In this document: piece after piece, positions 8,000 to 15,454 of the stretch
How the letters are laid out: each line of letters starts with the position of its first letter
How positions within the stretch are numbered: the stretch's first letter is position 1
From: an uncultured Collinsella sp.
Lineage (GTDB): Bacteria; Actinomycetota; Coriobacteriia; Coriobacteriales; Coriobacteriaceae
Assembly (NCBI GenBank): GCA_900543945.1
Contig: UQTN01000007.1
Span: 1-30,126, forward strand
Direction of reading: 5' to 3'
DNA: 30,126 nt
Position numbers and translations under genes: made by a program
Notes under the pieces: generated by a model
Told to the model about the DNA's origin: nothing
The model's input: only the letters and a program-made list of their open reading frames with translations
Database searches by the model: none

Positions 8000-8030
8000 T
8001 GGTGCAGATTAACCTGTCCCCCATGCACCA
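8000..8030 (+). repeat. Palindromic repeat with inverse GGGGAC core
   Basis: TGGTGCA (8000-8006) and TGCACCA (8024-8030) are perfect inverted arms. The interior contains CCTGTCCCCC, the core read from the other strand. It lies 67 bases before the foldase gene. Confidence 0.6.
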
Positions 8031-8097
8031 GGTGTGTCGCAGGGGGCGTGTTGTGACACAATGGCGTTTGTTCGATCCGTGATGCGAAAGGCCAACT

Positions 8098-9318
8098 ATG
8101 GCAAACAAGAAAAAGAACCCCGAGGCCGCACCGACGCCCGAGCAGCAGGCCCGTGCCGCGTCGAGCTCTCGTAAAAAGGTGCGCAAGACGTACGTGTCTA
8201 AGACCGTCAAGATTGTTCTGGTGGTTATCGGCGTGCTGGCAATGTTGCTTTCCGTCTCGGCCATGGCGTGCTCCGGTCTTATGTCGCAGACCGAGGACAC
8301 CTCGGGCTACAAGCTCACCGGCGGCGTTGCCGCCACCATCAACGGCACCAATCTCACCGAGGATACCGTGACCAAGCAGATCATGAGCATGCGCACGTCC
8401 TATGGTTATACCAAGGACAAGGATTGGGCGCAGTACCTGGTCAACAACGACCTTACGCCCAAGAAGTATCGCAAGCAGCTCATCGATTCCTACACGCAGC
8501 AGATTCTGCTTCAGCAGGCGCAGAAGGAAAACGGCGTGACGGTGTCGGATGAGGAGGTCGAGAAGGCTTGGAAGGACGCGTGCAAGAGCGCGGGCGGCGC
8601 CAAGACCTTTAAGAAGACCCTTAAGACCTACGGCTACACCGAGGACACCTATAAGAGCTCGCTCAAGGAGAGCCTGGCGCAGCAAAAGCTCAAGGAAGCC
8701 GTGGCGCCTACCAGCAAGCCCGAGGACAGCGAGATCGTCGATTACATCAACGAGAACCTGTCGAAGTACAACGATGCCCGCCGCTCGTCGAACATCCTGA
8801 TCAAGGTCGATTCCGACGCATCCGACGAGGACAAGGCTGCCGCCAAGGCCAAGGCGCAGGAGTGCCTGGACAAGATTAACTCCGGCGAGCTGAGCTTCGA
8901 AGACGCCGTGAAGCAGTATTCCGACGACACCGGTTCCAAGGAGAAGAAGGGCGACGTGGGCTGGGACAAGCTCACCACCTTCGTCGACAGCTATCAGGCG
9001 GCGCTCGAAGGCCTTAATAAGGGCGACGTGAGCGACGTCGTCGAGTCGACGTATGGTTACCACATTATCAAGTGCACCGACTACTTCCATGTCGATAGCC
9101 AGGTCGATGATATCAAGCAGGTACCCAAGGCCATCAAGAAGTACGTCTCCAACGTGGTGAAGACGCAGGCGGCCAGCACCGCGTACAGCGAGTGGCTAGA
9201 GCAGTACAAGAAGGATGCCGACATCACCGTTAATCCCATGCCCAAAGACGTGCCATACAACGTCAGCCTGAAGGGCGTCACCAAGAGCTCGACCGGCAAT
9301 TCGTCGACGACTGAGTAA
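8098..9318 (+). CDS. Membrane-anchored parvulin-type peptidyl-prolyl isomerase (PrsA/SurA-like foldase)
   Basis: The 406-residue protein should help secreted proteins fold outside the membrane by cis-trans isomerisation of prolyl bonds. Residues 1-36 are basic and cytoplasmic, and 37-58 form one hydrophobic segment. A SurA-N-like helical region follows at about 75-205, with a core inserted parvulin domain at about 226-328 (NILIKV, DAVKQYSDDTGSKEKKGDVGW, YGYHIIKCTDY). The tail is Ser/Thr-rich. AMAC at 55-58 is a poor lipobox because the -3 residue is Ala, so the helix is more likely an uncleaved anchor. ATG 8098 follows GAAAGG. The gene precedes a YqeY-domain gene, with a GC hairpin but no T-run between them, so read-through is possible. 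It could serve the surface proteins encoded further on. Confidence 0.9.
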   Translation: MANKKKNPEAAPTPEQQARAASSSRKKVRKTYVSKTVKIVLVVIGVLAMLLSVSAMACSGLMSQTEDTSGYKLTGGVAATINGTNLTEDTVTKQIMSMRTSYGYTKDKDWAQYLVNNDLTPKKYRKQLIDSYTQQILLQQAQKENGVTVSDEEVEKAWKDACKSAGGAKTFKKTLKTYGYTEDTYKSSLKESLAQQKLKEAVAPTSKPEDSEIVDYINENLSKYNDARRSSNILIKVDSDASDEDKAAAKAKAQECLDKINSGELSFEDAVKQYSDDTGSKEKKGDVGWDKLTTFVDSYQAALEGLNKGDVSDVVESTYGYHIIKCTDYFHVDSQVDDIKQVPKAIKKYVSNVVKTQAASTAYSEWLEQYKKDADITVNPMPKDVPYNVSLKGVTKSSTGNSSTTE

Positions 9319-9323
9319 TCATG

Positions 9324-9349
9324 GGGCGGCGCTCGCGTGAGCGCCGCCC
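9324..9349 (+). other. GC-rich hairpin between the foldase and YqeY genes
   Basis: An 11-bp perfect stem (9324-9334 with 9339-9349) closes a four-base GCGT loop. No T-run follows, so it is not a standard terminator. It ends nine bases before the GAGGAGG ribosome binding site at 9358-9364 and may pause transcription or set the ratio of the two products. Confidence 0.6.
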
Positions 9350-9372
9350 ACGCTATTGAGGAGGATTTGCAG

Positions 9373-9816
9373 ATGACCAACGAAGAGCTGCAGCAGGAAA
9401 TGATCGCCGCCATGAAGGCCAAGGACAAGGTTCGCCTGTCCATCATTCGCCAGGTCAAGGCCGAGGTGAAGAACATCGAGGTCAACGAGCGCCGCGACGT
9501 GACCGAGGAAGACGTCAACAGCATGATCAAGCGTCTGATCAAGCAGACGAGCGAGACGCTGGAGATGTCCATCAAGGCCGGTACCGACCAGGACCGTACC
9601 GACAACCTGACCGAGCAGGTCAAGATCCTGGAGAGCCTGCTGCCCGCGCAGGTTTCGGGCGAGGAGCTCGAGGCTCTGATCGAGCAGGTTATCGTCGAGC
9701 TGGGCGCCACGTCCAAGAAGCAGATGGGCCAGGTCATGGGTGCGCTCGGCAAGGCCACCGGCGGCAACTTCGACAAGCCGGCCGCGGCTAAGATCGTTGG
9801 AGCCAAACTCGCATAG
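9373..9816 (+). CDS. GatB/YqeY domain-containing protein
   Basis: The 147-residue protein matches the stand-alone YqeY family throughout. It begins with TNEELQQEMIAAMKAKDKVR, continues with LSIIRQVKAEVKNIEV, and ends with the helical ATSKKQMGQVMGALGKATGG segment typical of the tRNA-binding tail of GatB. In GatB this domain helps hold tRNA during amidation. The free protein is thought to act in tRNA-dependent amidotransfer or quality control, but its exact job is not settled. ATG 9373 is fixed by GAGGAGG at 9358-9364. It follows the foldase gene with a hairpin between and is closed by a terminator at 9846-9877. Confidence 0.92.
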   Translation: MTNEELQQEMIAAMKAKDKVRLSIIRQVKAEVKNIEVNERRDVTEEDVNSMIKRLIKQTSETLEMSIKAGTDQDRTDNLTEQVKILESLLPAQVSGEELEALIEQVIVELGATSKKQMGQVMGALGKATGGNFDKPAAAKIVGAKLA

Positions 9817-9845
9817 GGGCCTAGCGGTACATAGTTGATATCGAG

Positions 9846-9877
9846 GGGGCGTGACCATTGCGGTCGCGCCCCTTTTT
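9846..9877 (+). terminator. Rho-independent terminator after the YqeY-domain gene
   Basis: GGGGCGTGACC (9846-9856) pairs with GGTCGCGCCCC (9862-9872), with one G-U pair and a five-base loop. TTTTT follows at 9873-9877. Confidence 0.88.
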
Positions 9878-9885
9878 GCTGGGCT

Positions 9886-9956
9886 GGGCACTCATTGGGG
9901 ACAGACTCAAATTGAGTGCCCACGGGGGGTACTCATTTAAGTCTGTCCCCAATGAG
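9886..9956 (+). repeat. Nested palindromic element with two GGGGACAG cores
   Basis: Two alternative stems overlap. The outer 22-base arms (9891-9912 and 9935-9956) are inverted copies with one mismatch. The inner perfect 9-base arms are GGGCACTCA (9886-9894) and TGAGTGCCC (9913-9921). Both long arms contain the core CATTGGGGACAGACT. It lies between a terminator and the amino-acid transporter operon. Confidence 0.8.
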
Positions 9957-10031
9957 CACCAACGAGCAGGTGAAAGATTGCGGGTTCTTTACGGGGATGT
10001 AGTGTGGGCTGCGGAAACGTGGTTCTTTCCG

Positions 10032-10037
10032 TACAAT
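10032..10037 (+). promoter_or_regulatory. Possible -10 element of the amino-acid ABC operon
   Basis: TACAAT lies 35 bases before the first start codon of the operon. The -35 position is weak (CTGCGG), so only the -10 is supported. Confidence 0.4.
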
Positions 10038-10072
10038 AGTTCAACTCGTGTAAACGCAGGGAAGGGACATCC

Positions 10073-10804
10073 ATGGCAGACATGATCGAGATCAAGCATC
10101 TCAACAAGTACTTTGGCGACCTGCATGTGCTCAAAGATATCAACCTCACCGTCAAGCGCGGCGAGAAGCTCGTAATGATCGGGCCTTCTGGTTCGGGTAA
10201 GTCGACGCTCATCCGCTGTGTCGATTATCTGGAGGAGCCTACGTCGGGCGAGGTCGTCATCGACGGTACGCCGCTCACCAAAAAGAATCACCTGGAGATG
10301 GCTCGCAAGTACAGCTCCATGGTGTTCCAGCAGTTCAACCTGTATCCCAACATGACGGTGCTGGGCAACCTGACACTCGCGCCCATCAAGCTGCAAAAGA
10401 AGAGCAAGGAGGAGGCGACCGAGATCGCCATCGCCGCGCTCAAGCGCGTCGGCATGGCGCATAAGGCCGGCGAGTATCCGCAGAATCTCTCGGGTGGTCA
10501 GCAGCAGCGCATCGCCATCGCCCGTGCCCTGTGTACCAAGCAGCCCATCATCCTGTTTGACGAGCCGACCTCGGCGCTCGACCCCGAGATGGTCCAGGAG
10601 GTTCTGGACGTTATGATTGAGCTTGCGCAGGAGGACATCACCATGATCTGCGTGACGCATGAGATGGGCTTTGCGCGCCAGGTGGCCGACCGCGTCATCT
10701 TTATGGAGGACGGCCGCATCCTGGAGGAGGGCACGCCCGAGCACTTCTTCGATAACCCCGAGAACCCGCGCTGCCGCGAGTTCCTGTCCAAGATTCTGCA
10801 CTAG
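10073..10804 (+). CDS. Polar amino-acid ABC transporter ATP-binding protein (GlnQ-like)
   Basis: The 243-residue ATPase powers amino-acid uptake from the inner face of the membrane. Walker A is GPSGSGKST at 37-45, the Q-loop is at 86-87, the signature LSGGQQQR starts at 139, Walker B IILFDEP runs to 165, and the switch histidine is His196 in VTHEMGF. Family features include HVLKDINL at the start, the FQQFNLYPNMTVLGN segment, and HFFDNPENPRCREFLSKIL at the end, typical of the polar amino-acid group. ATG 10073 follows GGGAAGGGA; ATG 10082 is an alternative. It is the first gene of a four-gene operon with the binding protein and two permeases. The substrate (glutamine, glutamate or another polar amino acid) cannot be read from the sequence. 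Confidence 0.95.
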   Translation: MADMIEIKHLNKYFGDLHVLKDINLTVKRGEKLVMIGPSGSGKSTLIRCVDYLEEPTSGEVVIDGTPLTKKNHLEMARKYSSMVFQQFNLYPNMTVLGNLTLAPIKLQKKSKEEATEIAIAALKRVGMAHKAGEYPQNLSGGQQQRIAIARALCTKQPIILFDEPTSALDPEMVQEVLDVMIELAQEDITMICVTHEMGFARQVADRVIFMEDGRILEEGTPEHFFDNPENPRCREFLSKILH

Positions 10805-10812
10805 GCGCGGTG

Positions 10813-11688
10813 ATGGACATGACGGATATGACGAGGGCGGCCGTGTCGCGCCGTCACTTTTTGCAGCTGGCGGGCGCCGGCATGCTCGCGCTGACGGGGA
10901 CCGCGCTCACCGGTTGCGGCAACTCCACCAGCGGCGAGGGTTCCGACAAGGGATCCAAGCTTGCGGCCATCAAGTCGCGCGGCCATCTGAATGCCGGCGT
11001 TAAGAAGGACGTTCCCGGCTACGGCTATTACGACACCGCCAAAGGCCGCTTTGAGGGCATGGAAGTCGATTTGTGCTACCAGATCGCCGCCGCTGTCTTT
11101 GGCGTGAGCTACAAGGAGGCCCGCGCCCAGGAGCTTGTCGAGTTTACCGACGTAACGCCCAAGACACGCGGCCCGCTGATCGATAACGGCCAACTCGACG
11201 TGGTCGCGGCGACCTACACCATCACCGACGAGCGCAAGAAGAGCTGGGATTTCTCGACGCCGTACCGCACCGACTACGTTGGACTCATGGTCAAGAAGCG
11301 TTCGGGCTTTACCTCGATTGAGGATCTGGACGGCAAGGTCATCGGCGTGAGCCAGGGTGCTACCACGCAGGGCCTGATCGAGCAGATGATCAAGGACAAT
11401 GGCTTTGGCTGCGAGCCCGAGTTTAGGGCCTTTAGCGGCTACCCCATCATCAAGAGTTCGCTCGACGCCGGCAATATCGACGTCTTTGCCATGGACCGCT
11501 CCACGCTGGCCGGTTACATGAACGAGACCGTTGAGCTGCTACAGCCCGAGGTCAAGTTTGGCGAGCAGGGCTACGGCGTGGCGACCAAGAAGGGCTGCGA
11601 CCTTTCGGCTGTGGTCGATCAGGTGATTTGCGATCGCCTGGCCGATGGCTGGCTCGACCAAGAGGTCAAGACCTGGGGTCTTGTATAG
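10813..11688 (+). CDS. Amino-acid ABC transporter substrate-binding lipoprotein with twin-arginine signal
   Basis: The 291-residue extracellular protein would capture the substrate for the adjacent permeases. The signal region contains SRRHFLQLAGAG (Arg13-Arg14, a Tat-like motif) and a lipobox LTGC with Cys35, giving a lipid-anchored mature protein. The remainder is a SBP-bac-3 fold: IKSRGHLNAGVKKDVPGYGY, FEGMEVDLCYQIAAAVFG, GQLDVVAATYTITDERKKSWDFSTPYRTDYVG and the hinge segment GKVIGVSQGATTQG. The start is uncertain: GTG 10810 and ATGs at 10813, 10819 and 10828 are all in frame and none has a strong ribosome binding site. 10813 was taken, eight bases after the ATPase stop, so coupling is likely. 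Lysines and acidic residues in the ligand pocket do not settle the substrate. Confidence 0.93.
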   Translation: MDMTDMTRAAVSRRHFLQLAGAGMLALTGTALTGCGNSTSGEGSDKGSKLAAIKSRGHLNAGVKKDVPGYGYYDTAKGRFEGMEVDLCYQIAAAVFGVSYKEARAQELVEFTDVTPKTRGPLIDNGQLDVVAATYTITDERKKSWDFSTPYRTDYVGLMVKKRSGFTSIEDLDGKVIGVSQGATTQGLIEQMIKDNGFGCEPEFRAFSGYPIIKSSLDAGNIDVFAMDRSTLAGYMNETVELLQPEVKFGEQGYGVATKKGCDLSAVVDQVICDRLADGWLDQEVKTWGLV

Positions 11689-11713
11689 GCGCATCGTCCA
11701 AGGAAGGAATCAA

Positions 11714-12460
11714 ATGCTCGAAGGATTATTTGACGCCGACCGTTGGTCGACGACATTTCAAAACATGGGGCCCTTCTGGGAGGGTTTTGGCGCGACGCTG
11801 CAGGTGGTCGTTGCCGGTCTGTTGCTGTCGCTGGTGCTGGGCACGCTGCTGGGCGTGTTCTCTACCACTCGCTCGCGCGTGCTGCGCGCCATAAGCCGCG
11901 TGTACGTGGAGTTTTACCAGAACACCCCGTTGCCCGTACAGGTGCTCTTTATGTACATGGCCGGTCCTCAGTTTTTACAGGCCATAACCGGTGCCGACCA
12001 GCCGGTGCGCATCGCGCCGTTCGTGCTGGGCTTCTTGGGTGTGGGCCTGTATCACGCGGCCTACATTTCGGAGGTCATCCGCACTGGTATCGAGGCGGTT
12101 CCGCGCGGTCAGATGGAGGCGGCCCAGAGCCAGGGCTTCACCCGTGCGCAGGCATACTGGTACATCGTACTGCCCCAGACGTTCAAGATCATTCTGCCCC
12201 CGCTGTGTAACCAGGCGCTCAACCTGGTCAAGAACACGTCGGTGCTGGCGCTTGTGGCCGGCGGCGACCTTATGTACCGTTCCGACAACTTTGTGAGTCT
12301 GTACGGTTACCTGCAGGGATACATCGTCTGCTGCCTTATGTACTTCATCATTTGCTTTCCGCTCGCCATGCTGGTGCAGTGGCTCGAGCGCCGCTCCAAG
12401 GAGCGTCCGCGTGGCGTGAGCCTGGCCGAGCTGGGGCTCGACAACGTAGAGGAGGCCTAG
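11714..12460 (+). CDS. Amino-acid ABC transporter permease 1 (HisM/GlnP family)
   Basis: The 248-residue membrane protein forms half of the transport channel. Hydrophobic segments lie near 24-48, 72-90, 101-120 and 200-230. The cytoplasmic EAA loop that contacts the ATPase is at about 128-156 (EAVPRGQMEAAQSQGF, then IVLPQ). FYQNTPLPVQVLFMY is the usual polar amino-acid permease block. ATG 11714 was selected because AAGGAAGGAA lies just before it; longer in-frame starts overlap the binding-protein gene. It ends three bases before the second permease, and the two probably act as a heterodimer. Confidence 0.94.
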   Translation: MLEGLFDADRWSTTFQNMGPFWEGFGATLQVVVAGLLLSLVLGTLLGVFSTTRSRVLRAISRVYVEFYQNTPLPVQVLFMYMAGPQFLQAITGADQPVRIAPFVLGFLGVGLYHAAYISEVIRTGIEAVPRGQMEAAQSQGFTRAQAYWYIVLPQTFKIILPPLCNQALNLVKNTSVLALVAGGDLMYRSDNFVSLYGYLQGYIVCCLMYFIICFPLAMLVQWLERRSKERPRGVSLAELGLDNVEEA

Positions 12461-12463
12461 CGC

Positions 12464-13102
12464 ATGGAAATCTTCAACGCGACCAACCTGCTCTACATTT
12501 GGGGCGGCTTTGTTAAGACCATCGAGATCTCGGCGCTGTCGATCTTTTTCTCGCTCATCTTTGGCACGGTGCTGGCGCTCGTTAAGAGCTATGCGCCCCG
12601 CCCGTTCCGTATTTTGGTGAGCGCCTATATCGAGCTGTTCCGTTGCACGCCGAACCTGCTGTGGATCCTGTTTATCTACTTTACTGTGCAGGGTTTGGAC
12701 ATTGTGATTTCGACCATCGCCTTTACGCTGTTTACCAGCGCCGTTATGGCCGAGATTGTGCGAGGCGGTCTCAACTCGATTCCGCGCGGCCAGTTTGAGG
12801 CAGCGCAGAGCCAGGGCTTCGGCTTCTTTGCCACCATGCGCTACATCATTCTGCCGCAGACGTTTAAGACGATCATTCCGGCGCTGTTTAGCCAGTGCAC
12901 GACCGTCATCAAGGACAGCTCGTATCTTTCGGGTATTAACGTGGCCGAGCTCATGTACACGGCAAACGTCGTGATGGCCCACGCGATCGACCTGTCGCAG
13001 GTGCTTATGCTCTACGGCCTGGTGTTTGCGATGTACTTTGTGCTCAACTTTGGTATCTCGCTGCTGGTTCGCGCATATCAGAGGCGAATGGTGGCAGCGT
13101 AG
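12464..13102 (+). CDS. Amino-acid ABC transporter permease 2 (HisQ/GlnP family)
   Basis: The 212-residue membrane protein is a paralogue of the preceding permease. Hydrophobic segments lie near 19-40, 64-98 and 170-205. The EAA loop is at 105-133 (SIPRGQFEAAQSQGFG, then YIILPQ), and ELFRCTPNLLWILFIYF is the matching family block with Cys61 in place of the usual Gly or Asn. ATG 12464 follows GAGGAGG, which sits inside the last codons of permease 1, so translation is tightly coupled. A palindromic repeat starts one base after its stop codon. Confidence 0.94.
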   Translation: MEIFNATNLLYIWGGFVKTIEISALSIFFSLIFGTVLALVKSYAPRPFRILVSAYIELFRCTPNLLWILFIYFTVQGLDIVISTIAFTLFTSAVMAEIVRGGLNSIPRGQFEAAQSQGFGFFATMRYIILPQTFKTIIPALFSQCTTVIKDSSYLSGINVAELMYTANVVMAHAIDLSQVLMLYGLVFAMYFVLNFGISLLVRAYQRRMVAA

Positions 13103-13103
13103 A

Positions 13104-13134
13104 ATGTGGCAAAGGGACAGCCCCTTTGTCACAT
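13104..13134 (+). repeat. Palindromic repeat GTGGCAAAGGG...CCCTTTGTCAC
   Basis: ATGTGGCAAAGGG (13104-13116) pairs with the inverse arm at 13122-13134, with one G-U pair. The loop holds ACAG, so the left side reads AAAGGGACAG. It begins one base after the permease stop codon and ends 16 bases before the kinase-like gene. It belongs with the CAAAGGGGACAGG group. Confidence 0.7.
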
Positions 13135-13150
13135 AGAGAAAGGAATCGCG

Positions 13151-13774
13151 ATGAGCGATCTGGAGAATAAGAAGAATCCTGTGGTCATTACCATCGCGCG
13201 CGACTTTGGCGCCGAGGGCCACGAGATTGGTCGCATGCTTGCCGACGAGTTGGGGATTCCGCTGTATGACAACGAGCTGCTGGTGCGTGCGTCGCTGCGC
13301 GCGGGCGAGTCGCTCGATAAGATGGCCGCCTACGACGAGCGTCTGGCCGTGGAGAACATGGCGTTTCTGCCCGACCGCTACGATGCGCGTTCGTACTCGG
13401 ACAAGTTGTTCCAGAAGATGAGCCAGGTGATTTTGGACCTGGGCGAGACCGAGAGCTGCATTATCGAAGGCCGTCTGTCCGATTACCTGCTTCGCAACAA
13501 CCCCAACCACATTGCCGTGCTGGTGACCGCTCCCTTTGAGGATCGCGTCGAGATTGTGCGCAAGAAGCGTGGCCTTAATAAAAAGAAGGGCGCCAAGCTG
13601 GTCAAGCAACAGCAGAAGGCGCGTGAGGCTTTTTACAAGCGCTACAGCGCCGGCAAGTGGAAGATGACGAGCGGTAAGGACATCGTCGTCAACCGCGCCA
13701 AGCTGGGCCGCGAGGGCTGCAAAGACGTTATCGCCGCTGCCTACCGCTACAAAGTCGCCCAGCTCGAAGACTAA
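13151..13774 (+). CDS. Cytidylate kinase-like family protein
   Basis: The 207-residue protein fits the cytidylate-kinase-like family, distinct from housekeeping Cmk. It starts with NPVVITIARDFGAEGHEIGR, a P-loop variant at about residues 16-28, then LADELGIPLYDNELLV. A central CIIEGRLSDYLLRNNPNHIAVLVTAPFEDRVEIV block corresponds to the NMP-kinase core, and a Lys-rich lid (KKRGLNKKKGAKLVKQQQKAR) follows. Substrate and role of this family are not established. ATG 13151 follows AGAAAGGAA; an earlier in-frame start would lie in the palindromic repeat. It may be co-transcribed with the transporter and ends at a strong terminator shared with the convergent regulator gene. Confidence 0.85.
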   Translation: MSDLENKKNPVVITIARDFGAEGHEIGRMLADELGIPLYDNELLVRASLRAGESLDKMAAYDERLAVENMAFLPDRYDARSYSDKLFQKMSQVILDLGETESCIIEGRLSDYLLRNNPNHIAVLVTAPFEDRVEIVRKKRGLNKKKGAKLVKQQQKAREAFYKRYSAGKWKMTSGKDIVVNRAKLGREGCKDVIAAAYRYKVAQLED

Positions 13775-13780
13775 CCGACC

Positions 13781-13820
13781 AAAACCACCACAAAGGGGCA
13801 GGCACCTTTGTGGTGGTTTT
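13781..13820. terminator. Bidirectional terminator built from a CAAAGG palindrome
   Basis: A perfect 16-bp stem (13781-13796 with 13805-13820) encloses GGCAGGCA. AAAA/TTTT ends make it functional on both strands between the convergent kinase-like and LuxR genes. The interior AAAGGGGCAGG marks it as a member of the CAAAGGGGACAGG repeat group. Confidence 0.85.
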
Positions 13821-13824
13821 TGTT

Positions 13825-15228
13825 TTAGGCCGAGGGAAAGGCCTTGGTGAGACCGGCGCGCGTCTGCGTGTCGGTCTTTTGATAAATGGAGCTCAGGTGG
13901 CGCTGTACCATGCGCATCGAGATACCAAGCTCCTCGGCGACCTGTTTGAGCGGGCGCTCGTCCTGGGTTACGGCCATGAGCACGTCGACTTCGCGCGGGG
14001 TGAGAGCGTGATCGGTGATGAAGACCTGACGCTGCTCCTCGATACTCGGTGCTGCCAGCGCCTCCTCGGCAAGCTGTTGATGTTCGCGCTCCTGCTCGGT
14101 TTGGGGCAGGCGGAACAAGCCGGCTGCCACGAATGCTGCGCAGGCGGCGACGAGCAAAACGAGCGCACCGATCATGATGAGAGCAACATTGCCCGAGGTC
14201 ACAAGCGCAAGCGAGACGCCCGACGTGGTGAACGCGCACACGTTATTGGCGGCGCGTCCCATGCCGGCCCAGAAGGCGGGCGCGTGCATGCGCGGTGCCA
14301 GCTGAGTAAACGTGGCAGTAAAGAACGTGACGAAAAAGCCCGAGCTCAGGTAAAAGACAATGAGGCCCAGGTTGGGATCGGCTCCTGCTTCGACGGCTAA
14401 GATCGAAATGGTGGAGAGTACCGTGACGCCGAACATGACGAGTCCCATGTAGCGACGCTCGGCAAGATCAAAGATAAGACCGGCGGCAAGACCGCTCGCT
14501 GCCAAAAAGAGGCGCGGCCAGGTCTGCACGGCGATGGTGCCGTGGGCGTTGGAGAACGTGACCACGTTATCGAGAGTAGAGAACAGACAGGCCAGAATCA
14601 TGACGAGCGCGATGCTCCAACACGCCTGCTTGGCAAGGGCGTGCGATGGCTCAACAAGGGGATTGATGGCGGGGCTGGAGCTCTCAGCAGCCTTTTGGGG
14701 AACGACGCTGAGGGCGGAGATGGCGATCGTCGCTGTGCCAAGGACGATGAGCTCTGCGATGCCGCCGCAATTGAGCAGGTTGATGGCGAACTGCATCAGG
14801 ATGCCCGCGGCATAGGCTGCTCCCGCACCGGTGGCGAGCTTGGGATCGTCTTGGAATGTCGTTGCGAAGGCATGGTGTGCCGCGCCACCCAGTAGGCCGA
14901 GTCCAAGGAATGCGAGGCATCCCAGAATCTCGAGCGCAAGCGGGCTCGTGGGGGACTGAATCTGAGTCAACCCCAAGATGGCGATGGGGACGGCGGTGCT
15001 GACAACTGCCCGAGGCCGGCCTTTGCGCTGTGCGAGCCCGAGCAGCGGCGCATATCCGATAAAGCCGAGCACGCTCGCACCTAGAATAAAGCCCTGTGCG
15101 AGCACAACACGTTCGGCGCCGGCGAGTAGCCCGACATTGACGTCGAAGCGAAACTCGGCGGCAAGGAAGGCGAAGGTGAAGAGCGCGAGTGCCAGAAGCG
15201 CGTTGATTTTAGGCCTGCTCAGGTTCAA
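13825..15228 (-). CDS. Membrane-bound LuxR-family transcriptional regulator (MFS-like sensor plus HTH)
   Basis: The 467-residue protein has about twelve hydrophobic segments over residues 8-385, resembling a major-facilitator-type bundle. An acidic linker (EQEREHQQLAEEALAAPSIEEQ) leads to a LuxR-type helix-turn-helix at about 406-467. The HTH shows ALTPREVDVLMAV, the scaffold QVAEELGISMRMVQRHLSSIYQKT and a final TRAGL. This architecture is common in Coriobacteriia; signals and targets are mostly unknown. The start is TTG 15228, supported by AAAGGA six bases before it. The palindrome AAGGAC-G-GTCCTT (15227-15239) covers this start and could hide it. The gene is divergent from the first surface-protein gene, so the intervening 226 bases may hold its operator. 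Confidence 0.9.
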   Translation of the reverse strand: MNLSRPKINALLALALFTFAFLAAEFRFDVNVGLLAGAERVVLAQGFILGASVLGFIGYAPLLGLAQRKGRPRAVVSTAVPIAILGLTQIQSPTSPLALEILGCLAFLGLGLLGGAAHHAFATTFQDDPKLATGAGAAYAAGILMQFAINLLNCGGIAELIVLGTATIAISALSVVPQKAAESSSPAINPLVEPSHALAKQACWSIALVMILACLFSTLDNVVTFSNAHGTIAVQTWPRLFLAASGLAAGLIFDLAERRYMGLVMFGVTVLSTISILAVEAGADPNLGLIVFYLSSGFFVTFFTATFTQLAPRMHAPAFWAGMGRAANNVCAFTTSGVSLALVTSGNVALIMIGALVLLVAACAAFVAAGLFRLPQTEQEREHQQLAEEALAAPSIEEQRQVFITDHALTPREVDVLMAVTQDERPLKQVAEELGISMRMVQRHLSSIYQKTDTQTRAGLTKAFPSA

Positions 15229-15265
15229 GGACGGTCCTTTGGGTGGACGAATAATCGTGTCCTCG

Positions 15266-15271
15266 ATTGTA
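15266..15271 (-). promoter_or_regulatory. Possible -10 element for the LuxR-type gene
   Basis: TACAAT on the minus strand lies 37 bases before the TTG start. No -35 at standard spacing is convincing. Confidence 0.35.
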
Positions 15272-15330
15272 GCGTTCCCGGGACGAGTGTGGCGACAACG
15301 AAATCATATTGACTTAAACCGCAGGTAGAG

Positions 15331-15358
15331 GCCTGGGTTCACATCTACGAACCTAGGC
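15331..15358. promoter_or_regulatory. 28-bp palindrome upstream of the first surface-protein gene
   Basis: Arms GCCTGGGTTC (15331-15340) and GAACCTAGGC (15349-15358) are inverted copies with one mismatch around an 8-base spacer. It is preceded by GCAGGTAGA, as is the palindrome at 17974-18007. It may be an operator or an RNA hairpin. It lies between the divergent LuxR-type regulator and the surface-protein gene. Confidence 0.65.
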
Positions 15359-15395
15359 ATACGGAGTCATTTGACACATCTTGGTGGTACAGAAT

Positions 15396-15426
15396 CACCG
15401 CAAAGGGGACAGGCATCTTTGTGGTG
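15396..15426 (+). repeat. CAAAGGGGACAGG palindromic repeat in the 5' region of surface protein 1
   Basis: CACCGCAAAG (15396-15405) pairs with CTTTGTGGTG (15417-15426), with one G-U pair. The interior completes CAAAGGGGACAGG. It lies 28 bases before the start codon, close to the AAGGAGG at 15443-15449. Confidence 0.7.
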
Positions 15427-15454
15427 GTATGGCCCATCGACCAAGGAGGCCGTT

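Noticed and set aside
8268..8285. Lipoprotein cleavage site in the foldase
   Set aside because: The AMAC sequence has Ala at -3, and no L/V/I-x-G/A-C match is present; an uncleaved helix anchor is simpler.
11975..14239. 754-residue open frame on the minus strand
   Set aside because: It runs antisense through both permeases and the kinase-like gene and into the regulator in another frame. Its composition (His, Arg, Gln rich) is that of a shadow frame.
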